Source: Pseudomonadota bacterium (GTDB lineage: Bacteria > Pseudomonadota > Alphaproteobacteria > Rhizobiales > Beijerinckiaceae). Taken from it: 12,726 nt of DNA. The stretch's first letter is position 1. Each line of letters starts with the position of its first letter. Under the pieces are notes generated by a model, which worked only from the letters and a program-made list of their open reading frames with translations, did not search any database and had not been told where the DNA came from. Positions 5,070-12,546 of the stretch are shown here, piece after piece. Both the position numbers and the translations under genes were made by a program. The stretch covers positions 1 to 12,726 of the forward strand of contig JAGWRL010000030.1 in NCBI GenBank assembly GCA_028876585.1. Direction: 5' to 3'.

Positions 5070-8000
5070 ATGCCCCCTAGCGACTCGCACCCTTCCAAAG
5101 CGGAGGCGACGCGGTGGATTCGCGGTCCTCTTTCCGCGACCGATCACCAGGATTTCCCCGTCGTCGCAATCGGCGCCTCGGCCGGCGGTCTGGAAGCTTG
5201 CAAAAAACTATTGGATGCGCTTCCCACGCCCACGGGCATGGCGTTCATCGTTGTACAGCATCTCGATCCCGGTCACGACAGCCTGCTCGTCGATCTGTTG
5301 GCCGCTCATACGAAGATGAAGGTCACGCAGGCCGAGGACCTGGAGCCGATCGAGCGCGAGCGGGTCTACGTCATTCCGCCCGCCGTCTATCTTTCGGTCG
5401 ACGACAAGGGCGTGTTGCGCCTGTCGACGCCGGCGGAGCGGCATGGCGCGCGGTTGCCCTTCGACTTCCTCCTCAACGCATTGGCCGGTCGATTTGGCCC
5501 GCGCGCGGTCGCGGTGATCATGTCGGGCACGGGCGCCGATGGCAGCGTGGGCCTGCGGGCCATTAAAGCCAAAGGTGGGCTGGTTATCGCTCAGGATATC
5601 GCCGAGGCCGACTACGACGGCATGCCCCGCTCCGCAATCGGCACGGGCGCGGTGGATCTCGTCGCCCCGGCGGTCGGGATCGCGCGCGCGCTTGTCGAAC
5701 GTGAAAGCGGCGAAACGCCCAAGTCGAGTTCACGCAAATCCGCGTCGTCCGGCACGGTCGCCGATCGCTTGCCCGCGATCATCGCCTTGCTGCGCACGAA
5801 GACCGCGCATGACTTCACCCTCTACAAACACGGAACGCTGGAGCGTCGCGTTGAGCGTCGAATGGCGATGGCCGCGATCCCGACGGCCGACGCCTATTTC
5901 GCGCTGCTTCGACGCGACAGCCGGGAGCTCGATGAATTGTCGCGCGATCTCCTGATCAACGTTACCGGCTTCTTTCGCGACCCGGCCGTGTTCGACTATC
6001 TCGCGGCCAGCGTCATTCCCGATCTCGTGCGCGATCACGCGCCGGATCGGCCCTTGCGAATCTGGGTCGCCGGTTGCAGTTCCGGGGAGGAGACCTATTC
6101 GCTCGCTATGTTGTTCCGTGAGCGGATCATGGCCTCGCGGCCCGAGATCAAATTGCAGATCTTCGCCAGCGACGTCGATTCCGAAGCGGTGGCCGCGGCG
6201 CGCGAGGGGCTCTATCCGCCATCAATCGAAGACAGCGTCTCGGCCGAACGGCTGGCCCGCAATTTCAGCCGGGAGGATCGCGCCTATCGCGTTTCCCCGG
6301 AATTGCGGGCCAATGTCGTCTTCACCGTTCAGGACGTGCTCGCCGATCCGCCTTTCGCCCGCCTCGATTTCATCTCCTGCCGCAATTTGCTGATCTATTT
6401 GTTGCCTGAAGCGCAAGCCAAGGCGCTCACGATCTTTCACTTCGCCTTGCGTGAGGGCGGGCTGCTGCTGGTCGGCGCCGCCGAGACCGTCGGGGTCGCC
6501 AACGGTCAGTTCGCCGTGGTCTCGAAACCGCAACGCCTATATCGCCGGATCGGCGGGAATCGCCCGGGCGAATTCGCCTTCCTACCCAAGGTCGGCGAGG
6601 GTCCGCGCATGCGCGCGCGCCCCGGGCCGGCCTCCGCTCCCTCCCGGCAATCGGCGCTCGCCGAACTCTGCAGGAAGCTGGTCGTGGACGCCTATGGTCC
6701 GGCGGCGGTGCTGATCAATTCCAAACTCGAATGCCTGTATTTTCAGGGGGCCACCGACACCTACCTCAAGGTCGCGTCGGGGCGGCCCTCGATGGATCTG
6801 ATCGGCAAGGCGCGGGACGGCGTTCGCACGAAATTGCGATCGGCGATCGCGGGGGCGCAACAGAGCCACGCGCGCTTCGTCGTCACCGGCGGGCGTCTGG
6901 GCGAGGCGGCCTCCGAAAAGGGCTTCAGCATCGCCGTCGAGCCCGTGCTCCACGACCATGAACCGTTGTTGTTGGTGTGCTTCATCGAGACCGCGTCCCC
7001 GACGATCGTCGAAAGCGGCGGCGCGGCCCAAGCCGACGCGCCTCGCGTCGCCGAGCTCGAGAAGGACCTGCAATCGACGAAAATCGAACTCCAGACCGCC
7101 GTTCGCAATCTCGAGACCTCGAGCGAGGAGCAGATGGCGATCAACGAGGAGGCGCTTTCGGTCAACGAGGAATATCAATCGACCAACGAGGAACTGCTCG
7201 CCTCGAAGGAAGAGCTGCAGTCGCTCAATGAGGAGCTGACCGCTCTCAACAGCCAGTTGCAGGAAACGCTGGAACGACAGCGCACCACCGCCGACGACTT
7301 GCAGAACGTGCTTTACAGCACTGACGTCGCGACGATCTTCCTCGATACGCGTTTCAACATCCGCTTCTTCACGCCCGCGACCAAGGCGCTGTTCAATGTC
7401 ATTCCCGGTGACGTCGGGCGCCCTCTGACCGACCTCAAGTCGCTGGCGATCGACGGCGACTTGCTGCCCGACGCCCGCACGGTGCTGGCGAGCCATGCGC
7501 CGATCGCGCGCGAAGTCGAGGGCCAGGCGGGCGTCTGGTTCATTCGCCGTATCTTGCCCTACCGCACCAGCGACAAGAAGACCGAAGGGGTCGTAATCAC
7601 GTTCGAGGACGTCACGGAGAGGCGGAAAGCGGCCGAGGCGCTCTCGGCGGCCAAGCGGCAAGCCGAGTCCGCCAGTCTCGCCAAGTCGCGCTTCCTCGCC
7701 GCCGCCAGCCACGATCTTCGTCAACCTTTGCAAACCCTCGCACTGCTGCAAGGCCTGTTGGCGAAGAAGGTGGAGGGCGAGAAGGCGCAAAAACTCGTTG
7801 GTCGCATCGACGAAGCTCTCGGCGCGATGACCACGATGTTGAACACGTTGCTCGACATCAATCAGATCGAGGTGGGCGCCGTGAAGGCGGACCCGGTCGA
7901 GTTCCCCGTCAACGATCTGCTCGATATTCTCAGGAACGAATTGACCTGTCACGCGCAGGCCCTGGGACTCGTTCTCAAGGTCATGCCCTGCTCCCTGTCC

Positions 8001-9434
8001 GTCCGCAGCGACCCGCGGTTGCTGGAGCAGATGCTGCGCAATCTGCTCTCCAACGCGCTGAAATACACGCAGAGGGGTCGCGTGCTGGTGGGCTGCCGCC
8101 GCCGCCTCGGCCGTCTGCGCATCGAGGTCTGGGACACGGGGCTGGGGATCGCCTCATCGGAGCTCAAGGCGATTTTCGAGGAATATCATCAGGTCGGCAA
8201 CGCCGCGCGGCAGCGCAGCCGGGGGCTGGGTCTGGGGCTGTCGATCGTCAAGAGCCTCGGCGATTTGCTCGGTCACCCCGTTCGCGTTCGTTCGCTGCCG
8301 GGCAAGGGGTCCGTATTTTCGATCGAAGTCGACCAGACCGCGACGGGAGCGCCGGCGGCGCCTCCAGACGTCGACGTCGAGGCCAACTCAACCAAGGCGC
8401 GCCGCCACTCGGGATCCATCCTCATCATCGAGGATGATCCGGAGGTGCGCGATCACATGGAGTTGTTCCTGAGCGAAGAGGGTTTTCGAGTTTCGACCGT
8501 CATAGACGGTCCCTCGGCCCTCACGCATGTCGAGAAATCGCTTGCCAAGCCGGACTTGGTGCTAGCCGACTACAATCTGCCCAATGGCATGAACGGAGTC
8601 GAGATCGCGCGCGCGCTGCGGCAGGAACTCGACCGACAGATCCCCGTCATCATTCTCACCGGCGACATCACAACCCATGCGCTCCGCGATATCGCGTTGC
8701 ATGATTGCGTTCAGTTCAACAAACCCGCAAAATTGAGGGAGTTGATCCACGCGATCGAAAAGCTGTTGGCGCTACCGATCCGTCCCCTCGTTGTCCGACC
8801 CGCGCATCCCGTCGAGGCGGCGATTGGATCGGCGGGCGCGCGAATCTACGTTGTCGACGACGACGATCAAATTCGCGGCGCGATCCGCGTCGTGCTGGAG
8901 GACGCGGGTCGCGTCGTCGAGACCTTTTCGAGTTGCGAGGCTTTTATGGAGCTTTTTCAGCCCGAGACATACGCGTGCCTGCTGGTCGACGCGTATCTGC
9001 CGGGCATGAGCGGACTCGAGTTGCTGCAAAAGCTGCGCTCCGACGGACATACGCTGCCCGCGATCATGATTACCGGCGACAGCGACGTTTCCATGGCGGT
9101 CGAAGCGATGAAGGCGGGCGCCTCGGACTTCATCGAGAAGCCGATCGCTCGCGACGAGTTGATCGCCAGCATCGACAGGGCTCTCGAGCTATCGCGAGAT
9201 TCCTCCAAGTCGACGCAATGGCGAGACGAAGCGGCAGCTCATCTTTCGGGACTGACTCCGCGCCAACGCGAAGTGATGGAGCGCGTCCTGGCCGGGCATC
9301 CGAGCAAGAACATCGCGGCTGATCTCGGCATCAGTCAGCGCACGGTCGAGAACCATCGCGCGTCGATCATGAAACGTACCGGGTCGAAGTCGCTGCCGGC
9401 GCTCGCGCGGCTGGCGTTGGTAGCCGCGGGTTGA
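5070..9434 (+). CDS. CheB-CheR-PAS hybrid histidine kinase with two receivers and a FixJ/LuxR-type DNA-binding output domain
   Basis: A cytoplasmic one-chain signalling system of 1454 residues; no membrane segment or signal peptide is visible. In order: CheB methylesterase, about 28-210 (IGASAGG; S37, H64 in VVQHLDP and D157 in SGTGADGS as the Ser-His-Asp triad); CheR methyltransferase, about 230-500 (INVTGFFRDP, SAM loop AGCSSGEETYSLAM at 334-347, FISCRNLLIYL at 434-444); a Glu-rich coiled coil, about 660-745, with repeats of the xNEExxSxNEE type; PAS, about 745-850; HisKA with H881 in SHDLRQPLQTL; HATPase with N box NLLSNALKYT, then DTGLGI and GLGLGLSIVK; receiver 1 (IIEDD, phospho-acceptor D1167, K1218); receiver 2 (VVDDDD, D1307, K1357); LuxR-type HTH, about 1395-1454 (LTPRQREVMERVLAGHPSKN). 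Receiver 2 plus HTH equals a complete FixJ/NodW-type regulator fused in frame. A TGA lies directly before ATG 5070, so the protein cannot extend upstream; the ribosome site is weak (GAGAAAAG). All catalytic residues seem intact. The ligand and the methylation target are unknown; the coiled coil is a possible self-methylation substrate (inference). Confidence 0.95.
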   Translation: MPPSDSHPSKAEATRWIRGPLSATDHQDFPVVAIGASAGGLEACKKLLDALPTPTGMAFIVVQHLDPGHDSLLVDLLAAHTKMKVTQAEDLEPIERERVYVIPPAVYLSVDDKGVLRLSTPAERHGARLPFDFLLNALAGRFGPRAVAVIMSGTGADGSVGLRAIKAKGGLVIAQDIAEADYDGMPRSAIGTGAVDLVAPAVGIARALVERESGETPKSSSRKSASSGTVADRLPAIIALLRTKTAHDFTLYKHGTLERRVERRMAMAAIPTADAYFALLRRDSRELDELSRDLLINVTGFFRDPAVFDYLAASVIPDLVRDHAPDRPLRIWVAGCSSGEETYSLAMLFRERIMASRPEIKLQIFASDVDSEAVAAAREGLYPPSIEDSVSAERLARNFSREDRAYRVSPELRANVVFTVQDVLADPPFARLDFISCRNLLIYLLPEAQAKALTIFHFALREGGLLLVGAAETVGVANGQFAVVSKPQRLYRRIGGNRPGEFAFLPKVGEGPRMRARPGPASAPSRQSALAELCRKLVVDAYGPAAVLINSKLECLYFQGATDTYLKVASGRPSMDLIGKARDGVRTKLRSAIAGAQQSHARFVVTGGRLGEAASEKGFSIAVEPVLHDHEPLLLVCFIETASPTIVESGGAAQADAPRVAELEKDLQSTKIELQTAVRNLETSSEEQMAINEEALSVNEEYQSTNEELLASKEELQSLNEELTALNSQLQETLERQRTTADDLQNVLYSTDVATIFLDTRFNIRFFTPATKALFNVIPGDVGRPLTDLKSLAIDGDLLPDARTVLASHAPIAREVEGQAGVWFIRRILPYRTSDKKTEGVVITFEDVTERRKAAEALSAAKRQAESASLAKSRFLAAASHDLRQPLQTLALLQGLLAKKVEGEKAQKLVGRIDEALGAMTTMLNTLLDINQIEVGAVKADPVEFPVNDLLDILRNELTCHAQALGLVLKVMPCSLSVRSDPRLLEQMLRNLLSNALKYTQRGRVLVGCRRRLGRLRIEVWDTGLGIASSELKAIFEEYHQVGNAARQRSRGLGLGLSIVKSLGDLLGHPVRVRSLPGKGSVFSIEVDQTATGAPAAPPDVDVEANSTKARRHSGSILIIEDDPEVRDHMELFLSEEGFRVSTVIDGPSALTHVEKSLAKPDLVLADYNLPNGMNGVEIARALRQELDRQIPVIILTGDITTHALRDIALHDCVQFNKPAKLRELIHAIEKLLALPIRPLVVRPAHPVEAAIGSAGARIYVVDDDDQIRGAIRVVLEDAGRVVETFSSCEAFMELFQPETYACLLVDAYLPGMSGLELLQKLRSDGHTLPAIMITGDSDVSMAVEAMKAGASDFIEKPIARDELIASIDRALELSRDSSKSTQWRDEAAAHLSGLTPRQREVMERVLAGHPSKNIAADLGISQRTVENHRASIMKRTGSKSLPALARLALVAAG

Positions 9435-9443
9435 CGAGTGTTG

Positions 9444-10028
9444 TTAGGGGCTCTTTTGGGCGCTGTCGGTGGCTCGCGCGACATTCAGCGCCTCCGAACG
9501 CGTTTCCTGGATCGCCTCGATCACGGACCGAGGATCGACGGGACGCGCCATCACATTCGCCTGTTCATCGACCCGGTTGCATATCGTCGGACTGTCACGG
9601 CGGAGTTCCTCGAGGAGAGCGACGATTTTCGCCGTCTTCTGTTCACTCAAAATCGCCAATTCCAAGGTGAGCAGTTCCCTGCGTCGGCCTAAGCCGTCAT
9701 CGCGTCTCTGCGTCGTCAGAATCATCACGACGAAATAAAGCGCGGTCAACGACACAGCGCCCGTCAATCCCGCGAAAGGCGGCGGATCGATCGCCGTGAA
9801 ACCAAGGAGGGGCACGGCCGCGTTGCCGACCATCCACGCGGAGGTGAGGCCCGTGAGATAGACGATGAAATTCGGCCGACTAAGCGCGGAGGTGACGCCG
9901 TCGACGGCGCGTTGATGGCGCGTCGCGCTCGCATGGTGTTCGGCGTGCAGACGGGCGATGGCCCGGATCGTCTCCTCGATATGGATCGGCGGGATCGCCG
10001 GCGCGTCGTCCGAACTCAGCCTCGTCAT
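9444..10028 (-). CDS. DUF1003 family membrane protein
   Basis: The 194-residue protein matches DUF1003. Two transmembrane segments at about 53-75 (NFIVYLTGLTSAWMVGNAAV) and 85-107 (FAGLTGAVSLTALYFVVMIL) are joined by a short loop with DPPPF. The family's tail follows: QRRDDGLGRRRELLTLELAI, then LSEQKTAKIVALLEEL. Family members end in this cytoplasmic helix; here an extra tail of about 50 residues follows. Biochemical function is unknown. ATG at 10028 lies 34 bases after the DUF3309 stop, probably in one transcript with csbD and DUF3309. It converges on the hybrid kinase gene with only 9 bases between stop codons and no room for a separate terminator hairpin. Confidence 0.85.
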   Translation of the reverse strand: MTRLSSDDAPAIPPIHIEETIRAIARLHAEHHASATRHQRAVDGVTSALSRPNFIVYLTGLTSAWMVGNAAVPLLGFTAIDPPPFAGLTGAVSLTALYFVVMILTTQRRDDGLGRRRELLTLELAILSEQKTAKIVALLEELRRDSPTICNRVDEQANVMARPVDPRSVIEAIQETRSEALNVARATDSAQKSP

Positions 10029-10062
10029 CGTCGCAGGCCGGAACGCGCGGCGAGGCGCATGT

Positions 10063-10215
10063 TCAACGACCTAATAGCCACAAGATGACGATCACGATCA
10101 GGACGGTTCCCAGCACGCCGCCGAGACCGGGAAGGCCATAGTTGCTATGCGCGTAATACCCGCCGCCGCCGCCGAAGATCAGGATGATTAGGATGATGAT
10201 TAGAAGCGTGCTCAT
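10063..10215 (-). CDS. DUF3309 family small membrane protein
   Basis: This is a 50-residue protein, almost entirely hydrophobic. The first transmembrane helix (LLIIILIILIFGGGGGYYAH) is followed by a Gly/Pro turn (NYGLPGLGG) and a second helix (VLGTVLIVIVILWLLGR). This is the complete pattern of the DUF3309 family, common in alphaproteobacteria and often next to stress genes; function unknown. GAGGA lies nine bases before ATG 10215. The gene is 49 bases downstream of csbD and 34 bases upstream of the DUF1003 gene. Confidence 0.88.
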   Translation of the reverse strand: MSTLLIIILIILIFGGGGGYYAHSNYGLPGLGGVLGTVLIVIVILWLLGR

Positions 10216-10264
10216 TTGCGGGCGTCCTCGATCGGAGTGATAGCGGCGACGGACGTGATCGATG

Positions 10265-10450
10265 TCACGGCTTGTCGGCGGCTTCGCGCAGGGCGTCGGC
10301 GACGCCGCCGACGGCGTTCTGAATTTTCCCTGCGGCCTGATCGACTTTCCCGTCATGCACGAGCTTGACGTCGCCGATCGCCTTGCCGACGGCTTCTTTC
10401 GCCGCGCCCGCGACTTCCTTGATCGAGCCGTCGATTCTGTTCTTGTCCAT
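10265..10450 (-). CDS. CsbD-like general stress protein
   Basis: This 61-residue protein spans the whole CsbD domain: MDKNRIDGSIKEVAGAAKEA, then VGKAIGDVKLVHDGKVDQAA and GKIQNAVGGVADALREA. The repeated GxxKExxGxA / GKxxxxxGxxxD pattern is the family's hallmark. CsbD-like proteins are small, soluble and strongly induced by general stress (sigma-B in Bacillus); their biochemical role is unknown. GGAG lies nine bases before ATG 10450. It heads a leftward cluster with DUF3309 and DUF1003. A copy of the 16-base motif, 100 bases before the ATG, suggests the same control as dps and the DUF883 gene. Confidence 0.93.
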   Translation of the reverse strand: MDKNRIDGSIKEVAGAAKEAVGKAIGDVKLVHDGKVDQAAGKIQNAVGGVADALREAADKP

Positions 10451-10550
10451 GATACTTGTCTCCGTTGGTTCGCTTCGGCGAATGCCGATTTGGTGGAGTA
10501 TTCGTCGAGGCGTCGGTGTTGAGTAATCCGGAGCGTGGCGCCACGGCAGC

Positions 10551-10566
10551 CTCGGAAACTACTCAG
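10551..10566 (-). promoter_or_regulatory. Copy D of the 16-base motif, upstream of csbD
   Basis: Leftward sequence CTGAGTAGTTTCCGAG, ending 100 bases before the csbD ATG. A shorter, oppositely oriented near-match (TTGAGTAATCCGGAG, rightward, 10519-10533) lies between it and csbD and may be a degenerate second site. Confidence 0.65.
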
Positions 10567-10603
10567 TGCATGGGCGTAAGCATGCCCTGGCCAGTCGGCC
10601 AGG

Positions 10604-10690
10604 GATGCCGGCGTGATGATAGTGCGCATTGTCGAGGAATACGTGGATCATCGCCAATAGCGGATACACTGCGCCCTTGTCAGGCGACAT
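10604..10690 (-). pseudogene. Fragment of an IS630-family transposase
   Basis: The frame reads GAVYPLLAMIHVFLDNAHYH followed by HAGI, the conserved core around the second catalytic Asp of IS630-type DDE transposases (IHVFLDNARYHHA in typical members). Fewer than 30 codons survive, and neither the N-terminal nor the C-terminal part is recognisable nearby. It lies just upstream of the csbD-side motif and marks the start of a stretch of transposon debris. Confidence 0.6.
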
Positions 10691-10728
10691 GGCGAATTGC
10701 CCCCTGACGACATGAGGAACTGACCCCC
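10685..10728 (-). repeat. Imperfect tandem repeat resembling an IS21-type end
   Basis: Two copies of about 20 bases lie at 10685-10704 and 10708-10728, separated by three bases. Both begin CGACATG on the plus strand and end in CCCCC, with gGAAytGmC between. Tandem repeats of this shape (GGGGGtCArTTC...CATGTCG, read leftward) occur in the terminal regions of some IS21-family elements; this assignment is from memory and uncertain. Confidence 0.4.
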
Positions 10729-11021
10729 GGGAAGAGAAGTAGGCTCGGAATGAACGCGATGGTGAGCGAAGTTGAGCCGCAATCGAGACGTGCGAGGGCG
10801 CCTTCGGCAGCAGCGAATGGACCTGCGACGGCGTCCTGGCAGGCTGGTGAAAGTCGCACGATTTCGTTGGAAGCCGGCGGTCGGGCGTGATTCTCTTGAT
10901 TGAGACGAATCGCAAGGCAGGCGGCATGCGCGGCGGGGATCGGACGAGTGGAGTGCGGTTTTCCTACGTCGACGCCGAGGCGTTGGGACGATGCGGCGGT
11001 TGGTGAGCGCCGCGCTTTTCC
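10729..11021. other. No recognisable gene; transposon debris
   Basis: Several open frames cover this stretch on both strands, but none matches a family I know and all have shadow-like composition. The bases just before 11022 may encode the degenerate N terminus of the IS5-type transposase in a second frame (MRRLVSAALF, from 10991). Confidence 0.4.
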
Positions 11022-11386
11022 AGGCTGTACGAGAAGCTCGCGCGTCCCTCGATTCCGCCGGAGCGGCCGCTGCGAGCCATGACGCTTCAGCTTCTCTACA
11101 CGATCCGCTCCGAACGCCAGTTTGTCGAGCGGCTGGAGTTCGATATTCTGTTGCGCGGGTTTGTTGGGCTTTCGATCGACGAGCGGGTGCTCGACGCCTC
11201 CACCTTCTCCAAGAACCGCGATGCTCAACGCCGAGATCGCCCCGCAACGGCGGTCGCGCTTTCCGAGTTGAAGCGGCTCATGAGCGCAGAGCATTTCTCG
11301 GTGGACGGGACGCTGTTGAAGGCTTGAACGCCAAGGGCGTCGTGCCGCATGTCGCCATCCTCGGCGGCCTGAGCAAGACCGGCAAG
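11022..11386 (+). pseudogene. Decayed IS5-family transposase
   Basis: The frame from 11022 reads RLYEKLARPSIPPERPLRAM, then TLQLLYTIRSERQFVERLEF, FVGLSIDERVLDASTFSKNR, and after a garbled stretch KRLMSAEHFSVDGTLLKA and a stop at 11325-11327. These are the ordered N-terminal blocks of IS5-type transposases, including the first catalytic Asp in FSVDGTL. The segment after SKNR fits better in another frame (MLNAEIA at 11221-11241), so there are at least two compensating shifts. The stop replaces the Trp of the usual GTLIEAW. Downstream, NAKGVVPHVA (11331-11360, a third frame) resembles the later LxxxxVTPHVA block, implying a large internal deletion. The remainder is missing; the element is dead. 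It abuts the 3' end of the nucleotidyltransferase gene. Confidence 0.8.
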
Positions 11387-12436
11387 TTATGTCGCACGTG
11401 TGGACCTGAGGTCGGCAAAGATAGCGCGCGTTTGCGGCGAGGCCATCGCGAGCCCTCGTTCGACGGCGGCCCGCCATGCCGGGCCGCGCGCCAACGCCTC
11501 GCGCAGGGAGTCCGCGAGGAGTTCCGTCATGCGGACCTGGATCATCGCGTCAACCAGCATTTCGGATTGCGCGACGTCCTTCAGGCGTTTGGCGGCGTCC
11601 TGGCCTCCCCGTTCGGCTGCGACGATCAACTTGTGGACGGCGTAACGCTCCGGCGCCGGCACGGTGACGCCCACCCCATATTTGTGCAGCAGCACCGAAC
11701 GCTGCGGCTCGTGGATCAGGAAGTCGAGGAAGCGTAGCGGCGTGGCCGACGCGCCGCCCAGCGTCGGCATCCCAGCGGGTTTGCCTTGGTGATCGTCGTT
11801 GGACCGATTGGGGGTCAGAAACTCGACCGCGAATTTCGTCGCGTTGACGAACTTCGTCGTCTTGCGGGAATCCGCGGCGTCGGGAACCTCGGCGAACGTC
11901 GCGTCGACCGCTTTGAGCACGTCGAGCATCGGCGGCGTCGTGTCGCCGACGGCGACGGCGATCGAGCGAAACTGCGACAAATCCGCGTCGCCGGTGTGCA
12001 TCGGCGCGCGCGGAAACCGCACGCCGAGGATTCCAGCATAGGTTTGGAAGGCGGCCGTGCCGATCAGCACGCCGCGCAGCCGGAAAAAGCCGGCGTTGGC
12101 GAGGGCTTCGACGACATCGCCGAGCAGCCGGTCCGGGGCGGGAAGCCCGATCCGCCGCAGCGCGTTGACGAGGCTGCGGCGAAGCTGCGCGCCGCTCTTG
12201 AGGCGAACGAATTCCTCTACGCGCCGCGCGATGGACGGGTCGTCGGCGGGGCCGACGTAGAGGCGCTTGCGCGCGCCGGCGCGCATGGCGCTGTCGTAAT
12301 ACCAGTAGAATTTGTCTTTGACGGCGACGCGGACGAAATTTCCATTGGGCGGGAAGTCGCTTAGGAACCGGTCGTCGAGCGACTGTTGCACGAGGTCGGC
12401 GAACATCGTGCGGAACTGCAGATCGATTTCCTGCAC
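11387..12436 (-). CDS. GSU2403-family nucleotidyltransferase-fold protein
   Basis: This 349-residue protein resembles the GSU2403/NTP_transf_8 nucleotidyltransferase-fold family, whose substrate is unknown. The N-terminal ~115 residues are helical (including DKFYWYYDSAMRAGARKRLY). The fold core follows: G126-T127 in RGVLIGTAAFQTYAGILGV, the carboxylate pair D150-x-D152 in HTGDADLSQF, and a likely third acidic residue, E205, in KFAVEFLTP. Next come RYAVHKLIVAAERG (264-277) and a helical C-terminal region. The GT...DxD...E set suggests an active enzyme rather than a decayed one. The start is GTG at 12436, with AGGAG six bases upstream. The promoter region carries three TGCTTATA copies. The gene stands between the scpB end and IS debris, which fits an accessory gene. 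Some nucleotidyltransferase-fold proteins are parts of toxin-antitoxin or defence modules; no partner gene is visible here. Confidence 0.8.
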   Translation of the reverse strand: MQEIDLQFRTMFADLVQQSLDDRFLSDFPPNGNFVRVAVKDKFYWYYDSAMRAGARKRLYVGPADDPSIARRVEEFVRLKSGAQLRRSLVNALRRIGLPAPDRLLGDVVEALANAGFFRLRGVLIGTAAFQTYAGILGVRFPRAPMHTGDADLSQFRSIAVAVGDTTPPMLDVLKAVDATFAEVPDAADSRKTTKFVNATKFAVEFLTPNRSNDDHQGKPAGMPTLGGASATPLRFLDFLIHEPQRSVLLHKYGVGVTVPAPERYAVHKLIVAAERGGQDAAKRLKDVAQSEMLVDAMIQVRMTELLADSLREALARGPAWRAAVERGLAMASPQTRAIFADLRSTRAT

Positions 12437-12446
12437 GCAGGACTCC

Positions 12447-12508
12447 TATAAGCAATCTCGCTATATGCTTATAACCGGAGTTATATGCAAAGCCACTTCC
12501 TGCTTATA
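12447..12508 (-). promoter_or_regulatory. Promoter region with three copies of TGCTTATA before the nucleotidyltransferase gene
   Basis: The octamer occurs as TATAAGCA at 12447-12454 and as TGCTTATA at 12466-12473 and 12501-12508. The first two form an inverted pair; the last two are part of a longer imperfect direct repeat (TGCTTATAACCGgAG / TGCTTATAACCGAG, 12466-12480 and 12501-12514). The stretch is strikingly AT-rich for this DNA and lies 11-72 bases before the GTG start. It probably holds the promoter plus operator sites; the binding protein is unknown. Confidence 0.5.
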
Positions 12509-12546
12509 ACCGAGGTGCGGGCGCTCAATAAGTCCTCAATCCGCTA

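Noticed and set aside
6582..7952. 456-codon leftward frame inside the hybrid kinase gene
   Set aside because: It is antisense to the CheR tail, coiled coil, PAS and kinase regions, all of which show family motifs on the plus strand; its Arg/Gln/Val-rich composition is that of a shadow frame in high-GC DNA.
10680..11477. 265-codon leftward frame across the IS debris
   Set aside because: It is antisense to the recognisable IS5-type transposase blocks and shows no family of its own.
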